NCBI GenBank assembly: GCA_034660495.1
Contig: JAYEJJ010000097.1
Span: 1 to 19,438 of the forward strand
DNA: 19,438 bases
Source: DATFJZ01 sp034660495
GTDB lineage: Bacteria; Desulfobacterota; Desulfobacteria; Desulfobacterales; Desulfobacteraceae
Direction of reading: 5' to 3'
Positions 8,401 through 15,607 of this stretch are shown piece by piece; within the stretch, counting starts at the first letter, position 1; each line of letters begins with the position of its first letter. The notes beneath the pieces were generated by a model. The model was not told where the DNA came from and made no database searches. It was given only the letters and a program-made list of their open reading frames with translations. A program made the translations under genes and the position numbers.

Positions 8401-11082
8401 GGCCTGATGGCAGAGATGGCACCGGACGCCAAGGGGCATGCCGAGGCGCTTTTACGTTCAGGGCTGTTGTACGCCAAACAGGAAAACTACAAAAACGCCA
8501 TACCTGTGATTGAACAAGCAGTTTCCAGCATGTCTCGGCTGGAAGCGGATGAAGCTCTGGCCAAGGCTTTCATGGACCTGGGCATCGTCCTGGAAAATGC
8601 CACCAGTTATCAAACCGCGCTCAGCCGTTTTAAAACCGCTGCGGATCTGAGCCGGACTTTGAAGCATGAACTGCTGTTGGGAGAACAATATTTAAATATC
8701 GGACGGATATACGATCTGCGGTTAAACCAGTATGCCACGGCCATTAAAACTTATGAAAACGCACTGGAAATTTTTTCGTCAACCGGAGATATCGAAAAAA
8801 CGGCTGAGTCAAAACTCAACATCGGGCGCTGTTACCGGCTGCTGGGTAATTTCAGCAAAGCAGACGACTATTATTCACAAAGCCTTGAACTGATCCGATC
8901 AAGTGCTCCGGATCAACTCATGATCAAGGTCAAAATCCTCATCGAGCAGGCAAACAATGCCTGGTTTCAGGGAAGATACCAGCAGGCATTTACCCTTCAG
9001 CGTCAGTGTTACACTATCGCCAAAGAACAGAAGTTTTCACTGATGCAGGTTCTTTCCCTGAATACCGAAGGACTGATCTGGTGGACCCTGGGCGATTATG
9101 AAAAAGCGCTGGATTCTTTAAACACCGCACTCCGTGATGCGAAGCGCCTTAAAATCCGTCAGGATGAAATTGCATCAACCCTCAATAATATCGGCCTGAT
9201 TTATCGGGATCGGGGAAATTATCAAAAAGCACTTGAAACCTTTGAGCAGGCGATAGCCATTGATACAAAAATTGATTCCAAATGGGGGCTGGCCTATGAC
9301 TTTCGCAATAAGGGGCTGACATATCTCAAACTGGATCAGCCTGAGGGCGCGGCCGATCTTTTTGACCGGGCGTATGAAATTTCCACCGCTATCGGAAACC
9401 GCATCAACGCGGCCAGGGCAATTCTCGGGAAAGGCGATGCCCTGGTTGTTTTAAAAGATTTTAAGCAGGCGGAAAATTCATATAATACCGCGCTGAAACT
9501 ATCCGAAACCATGATGATCAGGGAAACCCAGTGGCGGTCGTTGTTCGGACTGGCAAAAATTCAGATCAGGTTCTATGATAACCCGGATGCAGCCGAAAAG
9601 CTGCTGCAAAAATCCATTGATGTGATCGAACAGTTAAGATCCGAAATTAAGGTCAAACAGCTCAAGGAAAATTTTATCGCCAACAAACTCTCGGTCTATG
9701 AAACACTGGTAAAACTGCTGGCGGATAAAAACCAGCCGATACAATCTTTTGAAATCGCCGAACGATCCCGGGCCAGAAACTTTATCGATCTTCTCGGCGG
9801 TCAGCAAATCGAATTTGCACATTCCGCCGACCAGAAACTCTACAATAAACAGCAGATCATCACATCGGAAATCGAAACATTCGAAAAAATGCTTGCCATG
9901 GCAACGGATGATTCAGAGCGCACTCTTTATGAAAAATCATTAAACAGCCTGCAGCATGAACTTGACAACATCATTGTCGAAATGCAGCTGCAGAATCCCC
10001 AGCTGGCATCAATCGTGACGATCCCGCCGGTGAATGCGGAAAAACTGGTCCGCTTCATGGAACCGGGAACCGCACTGCTTTCTTATTACCTGCTCGACAA
10101 CGAGGTTTTCTGCTGGATACTGCGATCAGACACTCAAATTCCGGAAAACCGGATCCGCCTGGTGCGAATTCCGGTTGACCGCGACATACTTGAAAATCAG
10201 ATACTGGAATACCGGCGCATTATCCAGAACATCGAACCCTGTGAAAAACATGCCTCCGAGCTGTATTCAACCTTGTTTGAACCTGTGGAAAGATTTATAG
10301 ACGGTGTACAGACGATCTGCATAAGTCCTCATGGATCGCTGCATTACCTCTCTTTTGCCACTTTATACAAAGAAACATCCTTTCTCGTTGATGAATATGC
10401 CATGTTTTATGTTCCCAGCGCCGCTGTGCTGGAATATACATTAGCCCGCCGTATGAATCGGCCATACCCTGCTCCCCGCGTTCTGGCGGTGGGGAATCCG
10501 GATCTGGGTGATCCCATGCTGGACATCCCCTTTGCAGAGCAGGAAGTCGGCTCCATCAAGTGGAATTTTCCGGAAGTCACCATTTTAACCGGAGATAAGG
10601 CAACAGAACACTGGGTGAGAAACAATGTATCCGAATTTGACATTGTCCATATCGCCTCGCATGGTGAGTTTGACCCGGTCAATCCTCTGATGTCGGCCAT
10701 TAAACTCGCTTTACCAAAAAATAAAAACTTTACAAATACAGTTTTTGATGGCAATCTGGCGGCAAAGGAAATATTCAACCTCACCATCAATGCAGACATG
10801 GTGTTTTTAAGCGCCTGTCAAACCGGGCTTGGAAAGATCAGCGCGGGGGATGATGTGGTCGGGCTTAACCGTTCATTTTTCTTTGCCGGAACCCATACGG
10901 TGATATCCAGTCTCTGGCGGGTCAGTGATGTGTCAACAGCAATTATGATTAAAACCTTTTACCGTTTGTACATGAATCAGAACAAGGCGGATTGTTTGAA
11001 ACAGGCGGCCATGCATGTAAAAACGCGCTATCCGCATCCCGGATACTGGGGAGCATTTACATTAGTGGGTGACTATTATTGA
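2419..11082 (+). CDS. giant exported TolB-propeller/TPR/CHAT caspase-like protein
   Basis: At 2887 residues this is very large for its class. Residues 14-38 form a signal peptide (hydrophobic 15-28, possible cut after A38), so the protein should be exported. About 55-335 is a TolB-like propeller, with repeated blades such as AISPDGRHIVYV, AISADGRYVAYV and SISSDNRKLAFV. TPR-type helical repeats fill about 345-1500, broken by a lysine-rich linker at 928-943. A coiled coil leads to a CHAT-like but catalytically empty region at about 1612-1875. A second TPR block (about 1905-2390) contains classic units such as TLNNIGLIYRDRGNYQKALE. A coiled coil follows, then a CHAT domain (about 2526-2887) with HIASHGEF (His2748) and LSACQTG (Cys2800), the caspase-like dyad. 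CHAT domains are clan CD cysteine proteases, usually switched on through attached TPRs. Substrate and trigger are unknown. The gene is intact, and its neighbours also encode exported proteins. Confidence 0.93.
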   Translation: MKPVTSIYISQRPMIVFSSLLLLVFVLLSDSMFHRATAKNLSEELLNRAVQITSRTEAVLDMAISPDGRHIVYVSGDENPTTLWLASADPDVILLPEKLTGGPSVKSSPAISADGRYVAYVDTNFDVKGDIYIIDRQAQDKNPLRLTDRATEDGGPCFSSDSRFLYFHQAEKNRSRGLFVIDLNEMDRRPLPIDTGGDAMFCSISSDNRKLAFVSRKNDPSGDIFILNTENNTLRQLTGGPAIDMFPRWHENNRILYFSRIGSDTNHDNQLTPEDHSVVCRINTDTPRNIPYPMTPLNQVSFKPFAANGSVYFLSGKGGVSNCWALPEEGYIRTAGTAEEQLRAASAIGSRIPYDPYKTLLAWVRGIEKFPDNEAVSAKAGYMAAEIFRELDLLTSARSAYQYVRSTYKQTLPHSVLAEIRQIGIEFQVASETETRASAKQTLLKTGLNRLEQIARNHPGTISASAEIESVTLLLTSDPGLTEMSEALDLLDSVISDDAATDFQKAQALFLQAEIYKKTVTGSQVITTLRDIIVNYPEARKWVDKAVDNVIEHILTHFAYANRNEKIRKLNLTAMENKAAAPPLALGALNRIGDLYYESGDLVQAKAAYENVLATYPVLTTQTAAARLSLAEILFREEQFRAAIDLYEQEISLRKSSDRIYQLARQGYIRKNISAGKFLFRLGEIPSARTLFKELIEYDNRIVEAHRGYIKCASVSGDIQPVLQQYREKLYREKMESNAGDPVWLYCTGLCLTYLGEQDSSLEAKALIKQSIRFNSSIEYFHQTLGYVYEVLETVYGKSGQLERALMSYQKAYFLNDHDNNPENAANLELNLGNSYYLMGQYGKAFDFYSRRAQRDIEFSNPNTEIVFYKRLGESAFQNNAIDGTISAYVHAIELIDSHIDPLAPSRAFDRLNIYLKDTIIAPAGTLEKTKKPAKKTAKKQSEQNLKAADLSSKAASQPSRQWPAYKQKMMLLIDDQESVNTLAVKLTEHYNEAIEDIPGSLKIENARRNLSSLTRQIRQALDFPERLIELKADVSDRLALAYQENRNWEQAAEMFEQVFSINEKTSNLSNLARNRRSVAYNTYQLANSKTGERRIRLLKTAAGYFKQVLSLIELYGVPAPAEKQKKALIDISLSTSLDAASATQAAKGFSRAQEKRLAETFISRIQLELGNLKMSQKELEKQLTNYPFPEAVQEKDYFGVSLLYHRAGLLDNGTGRFAGAFDKFAFSARLCLKLENPVSAATNLKNMASAGQKLIQQPSGEGVSPAQINAMQTLDKKTADLLSRKRAVTGVNLLMTYHNQLGIFYFTAAEQFDSDSLEDSVYMVDLQQRAIGHFTRGISFFETDTLQYQRNLLETATRLYLNMAAAARRLGNEDFAGLNFNNALRLSDTGVFPDLKWRALAGLTLFDQALTVLESVPLARAGCTPGEITESFGSLVFEKFKKKEVAAALNLTAKISELERFNRTAFFVNPQNKQERNFYTRLYPRLEQIEKLQKELSTADADQQAFVQQRLEIETALLADQLGSDNENLPSIIRNIKHKKTRDLAMLLMALDRKIEIQADELAKIRIKLLDDKSDTENNRNLAKEQTRAYQALVSRYHRLAEDACYDRPISSPPDFITLLAAEPFDVMDLTEVMTDDDAVARIFHINDTNSPYAVFLVTKEETAAFVADDIPTLKQRVDETIDWITPYIAYEDPQALDFGIAYPYALSLKHLERSINSRKPFKRKLAAIPATRFSDTVAENYVIRNVIPEKHTTRDTFADLLSGINTLFISNGPSPASTVPTEAGYTARKFFAVFPDNETRVRLESLLSETSNLSLAILNSYRPDPLYLMGHLFSIYGCPAIIFVRNADHQIPLVSGILVSGILESYLQTSGIGALTSAADPSKSIAASDPQAIQPEEIKPSGLIYLGYQGMTENQAALFAKKNFIKYVKTGRSAFDRKEYLPATVMFENAIFVANEVSEYDRYLPDLYKYARESAYLSGNLKQALLFANDLAGLMAEMAPDAKGHAEALLRSGLLYAKQENYKNAIPVIEQAVSSMSRLEADEALAKAFMDLGIVLENATSYQTALSRFKTAADLSRTLKHELLLGEQYLNIGRIYDLRLNQYATAIKTYENALEIFSSTGDIEKTAESKLNIGRCYRLLGNFSKADDYYSQSLELIRSSAPDQLMIKVKILIEQANNAWFQGRYQQAFTLQRQCYTIAKEQKFSLMQVLSLNTEGLIWWTLGDYEKALDSLNTALRDAKRLKIRQDEIASTLNNIGLIYRDRGNYQKALETFEQAIAIDTKIDSKWGLAYDFRNKGLTYLKLDQPEGAADLFDRAYEISTAIGNRINAARAILGKGDALVVLKDFKQAENSYNTALKLSETMMIRETQWRSLFGLAKIQIRFYDNPDAAEKLLQKSIDVIEQLRSEIKVKQLKENFIANKLSVYETLVKLLADKNQPIQSFEIAERSRARNFIDLLGGQQIEFAHSADQKLYNKQQIITSEIETFEKMLAMATDDSERTLYEKSLNSLQHELDNIIVEMQLQNPQLASIVTIPPVNAEKLVRFMEPGTALLSYYLLDNEVFCWILRSDTQIPENRIRLVRIPVDRDILENQILEYRRIIQNIEPCEKHASELYSTLFEPVERFIDGVQTICISPHGSLHYLSFATLYKETSFLVDEYAMFYVPSAAVLEYTLARRMNRPYPAPRVLAVGNPDLGDPMLDIPFAEQEVGSIKWNFPEVTILTGDKATEHWVRNNVSEFDIVHIASHGEFDPVNPLMSAIKLALPKNKNFTNTVFDGNLAAKEIFNLTINADMVFLSACQTGLGKISAGDDVVGLNRSFFFAGTHTVISSLWRVSDVSTAIMIKTFYRLYMNQNKADCLKQAAMHVKTRYPHPGYWGAFTLVGDYY
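7252..8037 (+). other. degenerate internal CHAT-like domain within the giant protein
   Basis: Residues about 1612-1873 follow a TPR block and a coiled coil, just as the real CHAT domain does, and match it in pattern by eye. AVARIFHIND..YAVFLVTKEE parallels TALLSYYLLDNEVFCWILRS, and INTLFISNGP parallels VQTICISPHG. FFAVFPDNETRVRLESLLSE parallels VTILTGDKATEHWVRNNVSE. LAILNSYRPDP parallels HIASHGEFDP, and LFSIYGCPAIIFV parallels FFFAGTHTVISSL. The catalytic His position is Ser1822 and the segment carrying the catalytic Cys appears deleted. If real, this is a pseudo-protease module from duplication of a TPR-coiled coil-CHAT unit. Confidence 0.5.
7984..8013 (+). repeat. 15-bp in-frame tandem duplication in the giant gene
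   Basis: GTGTCGGGTATTCTT occurs twice head to tail (7984-7998 and 7999-8013) without a mismatch, adding the residues VSGIL twice. The frame is kept. Removing one copy gives a gap-free match to the equivalent helix of the C-terminal CHAT domain, which suggests a recent duplication. Confidence 0.95.
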
Positions 11083-11124
11083 TTTTGAATTATCACGATA
11101 CAAACATTTTAACGAGGTTTCAAA

Positions 11125-11652
11125 ATGAAAAAACCTTTGATTCTTTTTTTTAGAGCAACCCTATTGCTGTTTCTCCTGGTATCTGTCTGCGGTGCGGCGA
11201 CGACACTGTACGTAACTTCTGAAAACGCAGAGCTGAAATCAGATAGTTCCAGCTTTTCATCAACCCTGACCGAACTCAGGCGCGGAGCAGAGCTGACCCT
11301 TGTTGCCAAAGACGGCCGATGGTATCAGGTGTCGACAGTTACCAATGACACCGGATGGATTTATCGAGGTAAGGTATCTGGGGAAAAACCGGAAATCGAA
11401 AATACTGAAGATGCCGGCGCCGGTCTCGGCGGGCTTCTCGGCGGCCTATCGGACAGTGATATCAAGGCGGATGCTGCGGATTCGTCAAGAAGCATCCGGG
11501 GCCTTTCTCCGGAAGCCAAAGAATATGCCCGCTCTACCGGAACGCCCAGACAAAGTCAGGACGCGCTGGATTCCGTGATATCAAGGACCGCCAGTGACAG
11601 TGACATTGTTCATTTTTTAAAAAACGGCAAAATCGGCGAGTATGCTGATTAA
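11125..11652 (+). CDS. exported SH3b-domain protein
   Basis: A protein of 175 residues with a signal peptide (1 to about 24, ending VSVCGAA). Residues about 27-83 form a bacterial SH3-like domain: LYVTSENAELKSDSSSFSST, then LRRGAELTLVAKDGRWYQVS and TGWIYRGKVS, the usual pattern of a small beta barrel. A glycine-rich link (about 100-107, GGLLGGL) leads to a helical tail containing SPEAKEYARST. Bacterial SH3 domains bind peptidoglycan or proteins; no enzyme motif is present. It lies 42 bases after the CHAT gene and 22 before the metallopeptidase, all in one direction, so one operon is likely. The ribosome-binding site is weak (ACGAGG, 11111-11116). I infer an adaptor or wall-binding role, unproven. 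Confidence 0.85.
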   Translation: MKKPLILFFRATLLLFLLVSVCGAATTLYVTSENAELKSDSSSFSSTLTELRRGAELTLVAKDGRWYQVSTVTNDTGWIYRGKVSGEKPEIENTEDAGAGLGGLLGGLSDSDIKADAADSSRSIRGLSPEAKEYARSTGTPRQSQDALDSVISRTASDSDIVHFLKNGKIGEYAD

Positions 11653-11674
11653 CAAAAATTTATAAGAGGATATC

Positions 11675-12601
11675 ATGAATCATCATAATGATAATTCAAA
11701 AAAAAATGATAACATAATCAATCGAAGGAATTTCTTAAAACTGGCAGGGCCGGTTGCATTGTTCCTTTCATGTCCGGCTTATGCCTTTGACCTTTTTAAA
11801 GTGATTGATCCGGAAGGTAAAAACAGTGATATCCAGAAAGCCAAACAGGCTTTGGCCGGACTGACCGGAATTGTTCAGAGTGCCGAAAAACTTGACTATC
11901 AATCCGAATTTACAATCGGGGAAACATTGGCACTGGAAGGATTCCAGCGGTTCGGACTCCCCGTAAAAAATGACAGACTCCAGACCTATGTCAATACGCT
12001 GGGGAATGCGGTGGCAAAAAATTCCCCTCGCCCGGAAATCTCCTATTACTTTGTCGTAATAGACACCCCCATATACAATGCATTTTCCTGTCCAGGGGGC
12101 ATTGTTTTTGTAAGCAGCGCTCTGATGAAAGGAATGAACAATGAAGCTGATCTGGCCTGTGTGCTGGCCCATGAAGTTACCCATGTCGCCCATAAACATG
12201 CCCTGGGTTCCATTCGGCGCGCCAAATTCTTTGAAAGCGCCGCTAAAATCGGCACGATCAATATGGAAGGCGCCGAAGGAAAACAATTTCGGGACATGGT
12301 CGGTAATCTTCAAACCGTTTTGTTTGACAAAGGACTGGATAAAAACAAGGAGTATGAAGCAGATGAATCCGGCATGGACGTGGCCTATCGCACTGGCTAT
12401 GACCCCAACGGCCTGATCAGGGTTTTAAAAATGCTCCAGCAGAAAGAAGCGACAGCCGCCAGTAAAGGGTCCTGGTTTTCCACTCATCCGCCCCTGGCAT
12501 CCCGGCTTAAAAAATGCTATCAATGGCAGCAACAGTATCCTGACGCCAACCAGATGGCCACAACTCAACATCGGTTTCTGACATATCGGAACATGTTATA
12601 A
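11675..12601 (+). CDS. M48 family zinc metallopeptidase with Tat-type signal
   Basis: A protein of 308 residues. The N-terminus has a twin-arginine type signal, NRRNFLKLAG (R17, R18), a hydrophobic stretch and a likely cut after AYA (37), pointing to folded export into the periplasm. The M48 zinc site is HEVTH at 166-170, followed by EYEAD at 226-230, which supplies the third ligand. The C-terminal STHPPLASRLK is the usual end of the M48 fold. Family members such as BepA and Oma1 degrade misfolded or membrane-bound envelope proteins. This one has no TPR domain of its own, unlike BepA, but the operon supplies one in the giant CHAT protein. The Shine-Dalgarno, AAGAGG (about 11664-11669), is well placed. 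It is the last gene of the operon; I see no strong terminator after it. Confidence 0.92.
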   Translation: MNHHNDNSKKNDNIINRRNFLKLAGPVALFLSCPAYAFDLFKVIDPEGKNSDIQKAKQALAGLTGIVQSAEKLDYQSEFTIGETLALEGFQRFGLPVKNDRLQTYVNTLGNAVAKNSPRPEISYYFVVIDTPIYNAFSCPGGIVFVSSALMKGMNNEADLACVLAHEVTHVAHKHALGSIRRAKFFESAAKIGTINMEGAEGKQFRDMVGNLQTVLFDKGLDKNKEYEADESGMDVAYRTGYDPNGLIRVLKMLQQKEATAASKGSWFSTHPPLASRLKKCYQWQQQYPDANQMATTQHRFLTYRNML

Positions 12602-12647
12602 ATCGATATTGGAATATACTTTTAAAGAGACTGGAAATAATTAACAG

Positions 12648-12955
12648 TTTCTGGTGCCCTACCGCCGCAAGATCGGGCCGGATCCGGCTTCCATCAACTC
12701 GGCCAAGGTCGGAGGGATCGTGGCCAACAATGCCTGCGGCATGTCCTCGGGCATCGAGGACAACACCCTGTACTCCATTTTGGGGTTACGAATGGTCATG
12801 GATGACGGCACCGTGCTGGATACTCTGGAACCGGTCAGCCGCAAAGAGTTTACGGCCTAACGCAAGGATATCGTTGACAGAATCATAGCCCTGTCGGAAC
12901 GGGTCAAAGAAGATCCGGCCATGATGGAAAAGATCCGGCACAATTTCACCATCAA
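12648..12955 (+). pseudogene. fragment of a FAD-linked oxidase (D-lactate dehydrogenase type)
   Basis: About 102 codons read FLVPYRRKIGPDPASINSAK, then VGGIVANNACGMSSG and LRMVMDDGTVLDT. This is the FAD-binding part of large FAD/FeS lactate or glycolate oxidases. An in-frame TAA at 12858-12860 breaks the frame; beyond it the family-like sequence resumes (DIVDRIIALSERVKEDPAMM) and runs to HNFTIK. These enzymes are normally several hundred residues long, so most of the gene is missing on both sides. The right edge coincides with what looks like an ISL3-type insertion sequence end at 12956. Base composition looks more GC-rich than that of the genes to the right. No start codon with a ribosome-binding site is present. 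Confidence 0.85.
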
Positions 12956-13173
12956 GGCTCTTTTCCATTTCATGTGGGTAAGCAATCTTATATCATTTTA
13001 TATCGACATGCGGATTTAGGGATTTGAAATTCAAATCACCTGTTAGTAAAAAAACAATAATTCTAAAATTACGAAAAGTTTTATACCCCCTGGCTTTTGC
13101 CTTGGCAGCTTGAACAATTGAATTGAGTCCCTCTAAAATTCCATTGTTGAGTTGTGATTTTTTCCACTTAAAA
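12956..13173 (-). mobile_element. ISL3-type insertion sequence remnant, right end
   Basis: The segment begins with GGCTCTTTTCC, which resembles the GGCTCTTT start typical of ISL3 family terminal repeats, exactly where the FAD-oxidase similarity stops. It includes the C-terminus of an ISL3-type transposase on the minus strand. The other end of the element is missing. The order suggests that the element inserted into the oxidase gene and was later truncated. The end assignment rests on my memory of the family consensus and on the coincidence of boundaries. Confidence 0.6.
12993..13173 (-). pseudogene. ISL3-type transposase, C-terminal fragment
   Basis: Read on the minus strand, the frame gives RSFKWKKSQLNNGILEGLNS, then IVQAAKAKARGYKTFRNF, and ends IIVFLLTGDLN plus a short tail with a stop at 12995-12993. 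The pattern N-G-x-L-E-G-L-N-S-x-x-Q-A-A-K-x-K-A-R-G-Y is the hallmark C-terminus of ISL3 family (IS204/IS1001/IS1165) transposases. Only about 60 of roughly 400 residues remain and there is no start. It is a dead relic. Confidence 0.85.
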
Positions 13174-13255
13174 GATCTGGTTAAAAGACCAGTTTTGATC
13201 TGATTAAAAGACCAGTTTTAAAGACCGGGTTAAAAAATCGGATTTAAAGATCAGA
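13174..13255. repeat. short tandem repeats of about 23 bp
   Basis: A 23-base unit beginning GATCTGGTTAAAAGACCAG (13174-13196) is repeated with one mismatch at 13197-13219, and two looser versions follow up to about 13255. Each good unit contains CTGGT and ACCAG around a short loop followed by TTTT, so it could act as a weak terminator. The array lies just downstream of the stop of the minus-strand thiN gene and at the broken edge of the ISL3 relic. Confidence 0.7.
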
Positions 13256-13260
13256 AAAAT

Positions 13261-13896
13261 CTAGTCCCTTGATTTTGTAACAAGGAGAAATCCCTTTTTT
13301 ATTTTAATAACGGCTGTTTCTCTGATAAAGCAATTGCTGATGCCAAGGGATGATCCCATTGAGATCTCAGCATTTTCAAGGGGATATTCCACCCCGGTAA
13401 GGGTCACCCCTTCAACTTTTTCCCCGGCAGGAATGATGGATAAAAGCTCGCCTGGTTTTCCCTTCAGGGTTAATGTGTCTAAAACAGGAAAAATTTCATT
13501 GTGGTCGTCAATGGTTCGACACCTTATGCCCCTTAAGGCAATCTTTTTCATGAGAAAGAGGTTTGCCAGGGTGTGATCCAGTCTTGTGCCGGTTGTGCCC
13601 ATCATGATGATTTCAGATGCCCTGTTTTCCATTGCCCATAAAACAGCCAGTTCTGTATCGCTTGCGTCTTTTTTTACCGGATATTTTAATACAGGAATTC
13701 TGTTTTTTTGAATAAAGGCCAGCGCATTGTCTTTAATGGAGTCAAAATCACCGATCACCATGTCAGGAATGATTTCTTTTTCAGCAAGATACCCGGTTCC
13801 CCCGTCAGCACATACGATTCTGTCTGCACGGGCAAGCACCTGCGTTAAAAGGTCATCATTTTCTATACTTCCGCTTCCAATAATAATATATCTCAT
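13261..13896 (-). CDS. thiN: thiamine diphosphokinase
   Basis: A protein of 211 residues, normal for the family. It transfers pyrophosphate from ATP to thiamine to make thiamine diphosphate (EC 2.7.6.2) in the cytoplasm. Diagnostic motifs appear in order: CADGG (29-33), GDFDS (49-53), KDASDTELA (76-84), GTTGTRLDHTLANL (100-113), and in the thiamine-binding beta domain GVTLTGVEYPLENA and GSSLGISN. All key acidic residues are present, so the gene looks functional. It is in the same direction as the sensor kinase upstream but 175 bases away, so co-transcription is uncertain. I see no TPP riboswitch in that gap. The ribosome-binding site is poor (a G run about ten bases before the ATG). Confidence 0.95.
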   Translation of the reverse strand: MRYIIIGSGSIENDDLLTQVLARADRIVCADGGTGYLAEKEIIPDMVIGDFDSIKDNALAFIQKNRIPVLKYPVKKDASDTELAVLWAMENRASEIIMMGTTGTRLDHTLANLFLMKKIALRGIRCRTIDDHNEIFPVLDTLTLKGKPGELLSIIPAGEKVEGVTLTGVEYPLENAEISMGSSLGISNCFIRETAVIKIKKGFLLVTKSRD

Positions 13897-14071
13897 AAAA
13901 TTCAGTATACCCCCATGATGCAGAGCATCACAACGAAGAATGAAACTTGTATGAGGCCGTTCCTGTTTCTTGTCTCAAGTTTTTTGTCTCTTTGCTCTTA
14001 TAAAAACAGATGCCTTAATCTGTCTATTACGGCCTGCAAAAAAAAACGGGGCATGGGAAAGGCACTGATTT

Positions 14072-15505
14072 TCAGGCCTGTTTTTGTTCAACAGGGAGGT
14101 GAATGACAAAGGCAGTGCCTTTGTCTGGATTGAGTCTGGCCTGGATTCTTCCCCCATGGGCCTCGACGATTTTTTTGCAGATATGAAGCCCGAGCCCGGC
14201 TCCGGATTTAAATTTTCCCCGTGACTTGTCTACCTGATAAAAGCGGTTGAATATCTTATCCAGTTCATTTTCAGGCATACCCATGCCGCTGTCGTGAATG
14301 GTCAACTCAATTTTGTTTTCTTCTGCCTGCACCAGTGATATATCAATACGTCCATTTTGCGGTGTAAATTTTAATGCATTATCAAGAATATTGTTTAAAA
14401 GCTGAGCAGTTTTTACTTTATCTACGCAGACAACGACTTTGTCACACCTGGAAATTATTAAATCGATACTTTTCTGCTGGGCAACCGGGACAAAAAAATC
14501 ATGCATATCTGTGATCATTGTGCATAATTCAATATAGTCAAAGTTCAGATTAATTCTATTATGCTCAAACCGGGTGATAAAAAACAGATCATTGACCATT
14601 TTTATCAGAATATTTATCCGTTCAAGACATATCTGCATGGATTCCCGATATTCAGCTGCGTCTCTTTTTTTAGACAGGCATACCTCGATTTCTCCCTTTA
14701 GCGCAAATAACGGATTCCTGAGTTCATGGGAGACATCTGAACTGAATTGTTTTATTTCGCTTATCGACGTTTCAAGACGGTCCATCATGGAGTTGAGGGT
14801 TAGTGTCAGATCCTGGATTTCATCCTCTCCCTGTGGTACGGGTAGACGCTCGATGAGGTTGTGAGTCGTGATTCGATTTGTAACGCTGATTATATTTTTG
14901 AGTAAGGATCTGATTTTGTATGATGCAAACATGCCGCTGCAGATGCAGAGAACGAGAATAACGGGCATGGCAATAATGGTATTTGAAAAAAGATTGTAAA
15001 CGATCTGTTCAATTCGATTGGCATGCGTGCCCATCTGAACAACAAAATGTTTCTTCAAACCTGGTACAAAAAAGGATTTTTCACTGATCAAAAAGCTTTT
15101 CTGATGTTTTATTGTAAAACGGCCGGAATGGTTGTTGATATCGGGAAATTCTATAGACAGTGAGTTTTCAGACTGGAACAATGGCACCCCTTGAGGGGTA
15201 AGAACCCTGAAATACAGGGGGAAATACTTTCGTTGCCTGATATCAGAAAAAAAAATGGTACATCCTTTGTTTATACTTTTTCCCTGAACACTATTCTCGT
15301 TGATAGTATTGCGCAGTTCAATAATTTCATCAAAGAGCATGCTGTCCACCTGCTTTAAGAGGTTGTGGTGCAGCCGGTAATAAAGAAAAACGCTTAATAT
15401 TGTGGCAAGAAGAAGAAAAAGGGATGTATACATAATTGTAATTTTAACATCAAACCGCTTGAAAAATTTATTCTTCTTCTTTAAGGACATATCGGCATTT
15501 TTCAT
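14072..15505 (-). CDS. CusS-type membrane sensor histidine kinase
   Basis: A protein of 477 residues. A first membrane segment (about 21-43) and a second (about 174-196) enclose a sensor region of about 130 residues outside the membrane. A HAMP linker follows (about 197-250). The phosphorylation site is VSHELRNP with His260. The ATP-binding domain shows DNALKFTPQNG, DSGMGMPENE, IFNRFY and GAGLGLHICKK, so the kinase appears complete. The layout is that of heavy-metal or envelope-stress kinases paired with OmpR-type regulators. The regulator gene lies just upstream, 102 bases away, but has lost its DNA-binding part, leaving this kinase without an obvious working local partner. The ligand cannot be told from the sequence. 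Confidence 0.93.
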   Translation of the reverse strand: MKNADMSLKKKNKFFKRFDVKITIMYTSLFLLLATILSVFLYYRLHHNLLKQVDSMLFDEIIELRNTINENSVQGKSINKGCTIFFSDIRQRKYFPLYFRVLTPQGVPLFQSENSLSIEFPDINNHSGRFTIKHQKSFLISEKSFFVPGLKKHFVVQMGTHANRIEQIVYNLFSNTIIAMPVILVLCICSGMFASYKIRSLLKNIISVTNRITTHNLIERLPVPQGEDEIQDLTLTLNSMMDRLETSISEIKQFSSDVSHELRNPLFALKGEIEVCLSKKRDAAEYRESMQICLERINILIKMVNDLFFITRFEHNRINLNFDYIELCTMITDMHDFFVPVAQQKSIDLIISRCDKVVVCVDKVKTAQLLNNILDNALKFTPQNGRIDISLVQAEENKIELTIHDSGMGMPENELDKIFNRFYQVDKSRGKFKSGAGLGLHICKKIVEAHGGRIQARLNPDKGTAFVIHLPVEQKQA

Positions 15506-15607
15506 ATCCGGCCAAAAGTAGTTTACACTTTTTTAAGCAGGAGTTTTGAAAAATGGGAAGCTGTCTCAGGATAATGTAAAGCGGGAAATGAAGAATGCCG
15601 ACATATC

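Noticed and set aside
2740..10799. Many open frames on the minus strand and in other frames across the giant gene
   Set aside because: They overlap a continuous, motif-rich 2887-codon gene and show no family-like sequence; they are shadows.
13897..14071. TPP riboswitch upstream of thiN
   Set aside because: I looked for the conserved THI-box core on the minus strand and did not find it.
13915..14106. Plus-strand frame of 63 codons between thiN and the kinase
   Set aside because: Overlaps the end of the kinase gene, has no homologue-like pattern or ribosome-binding site.
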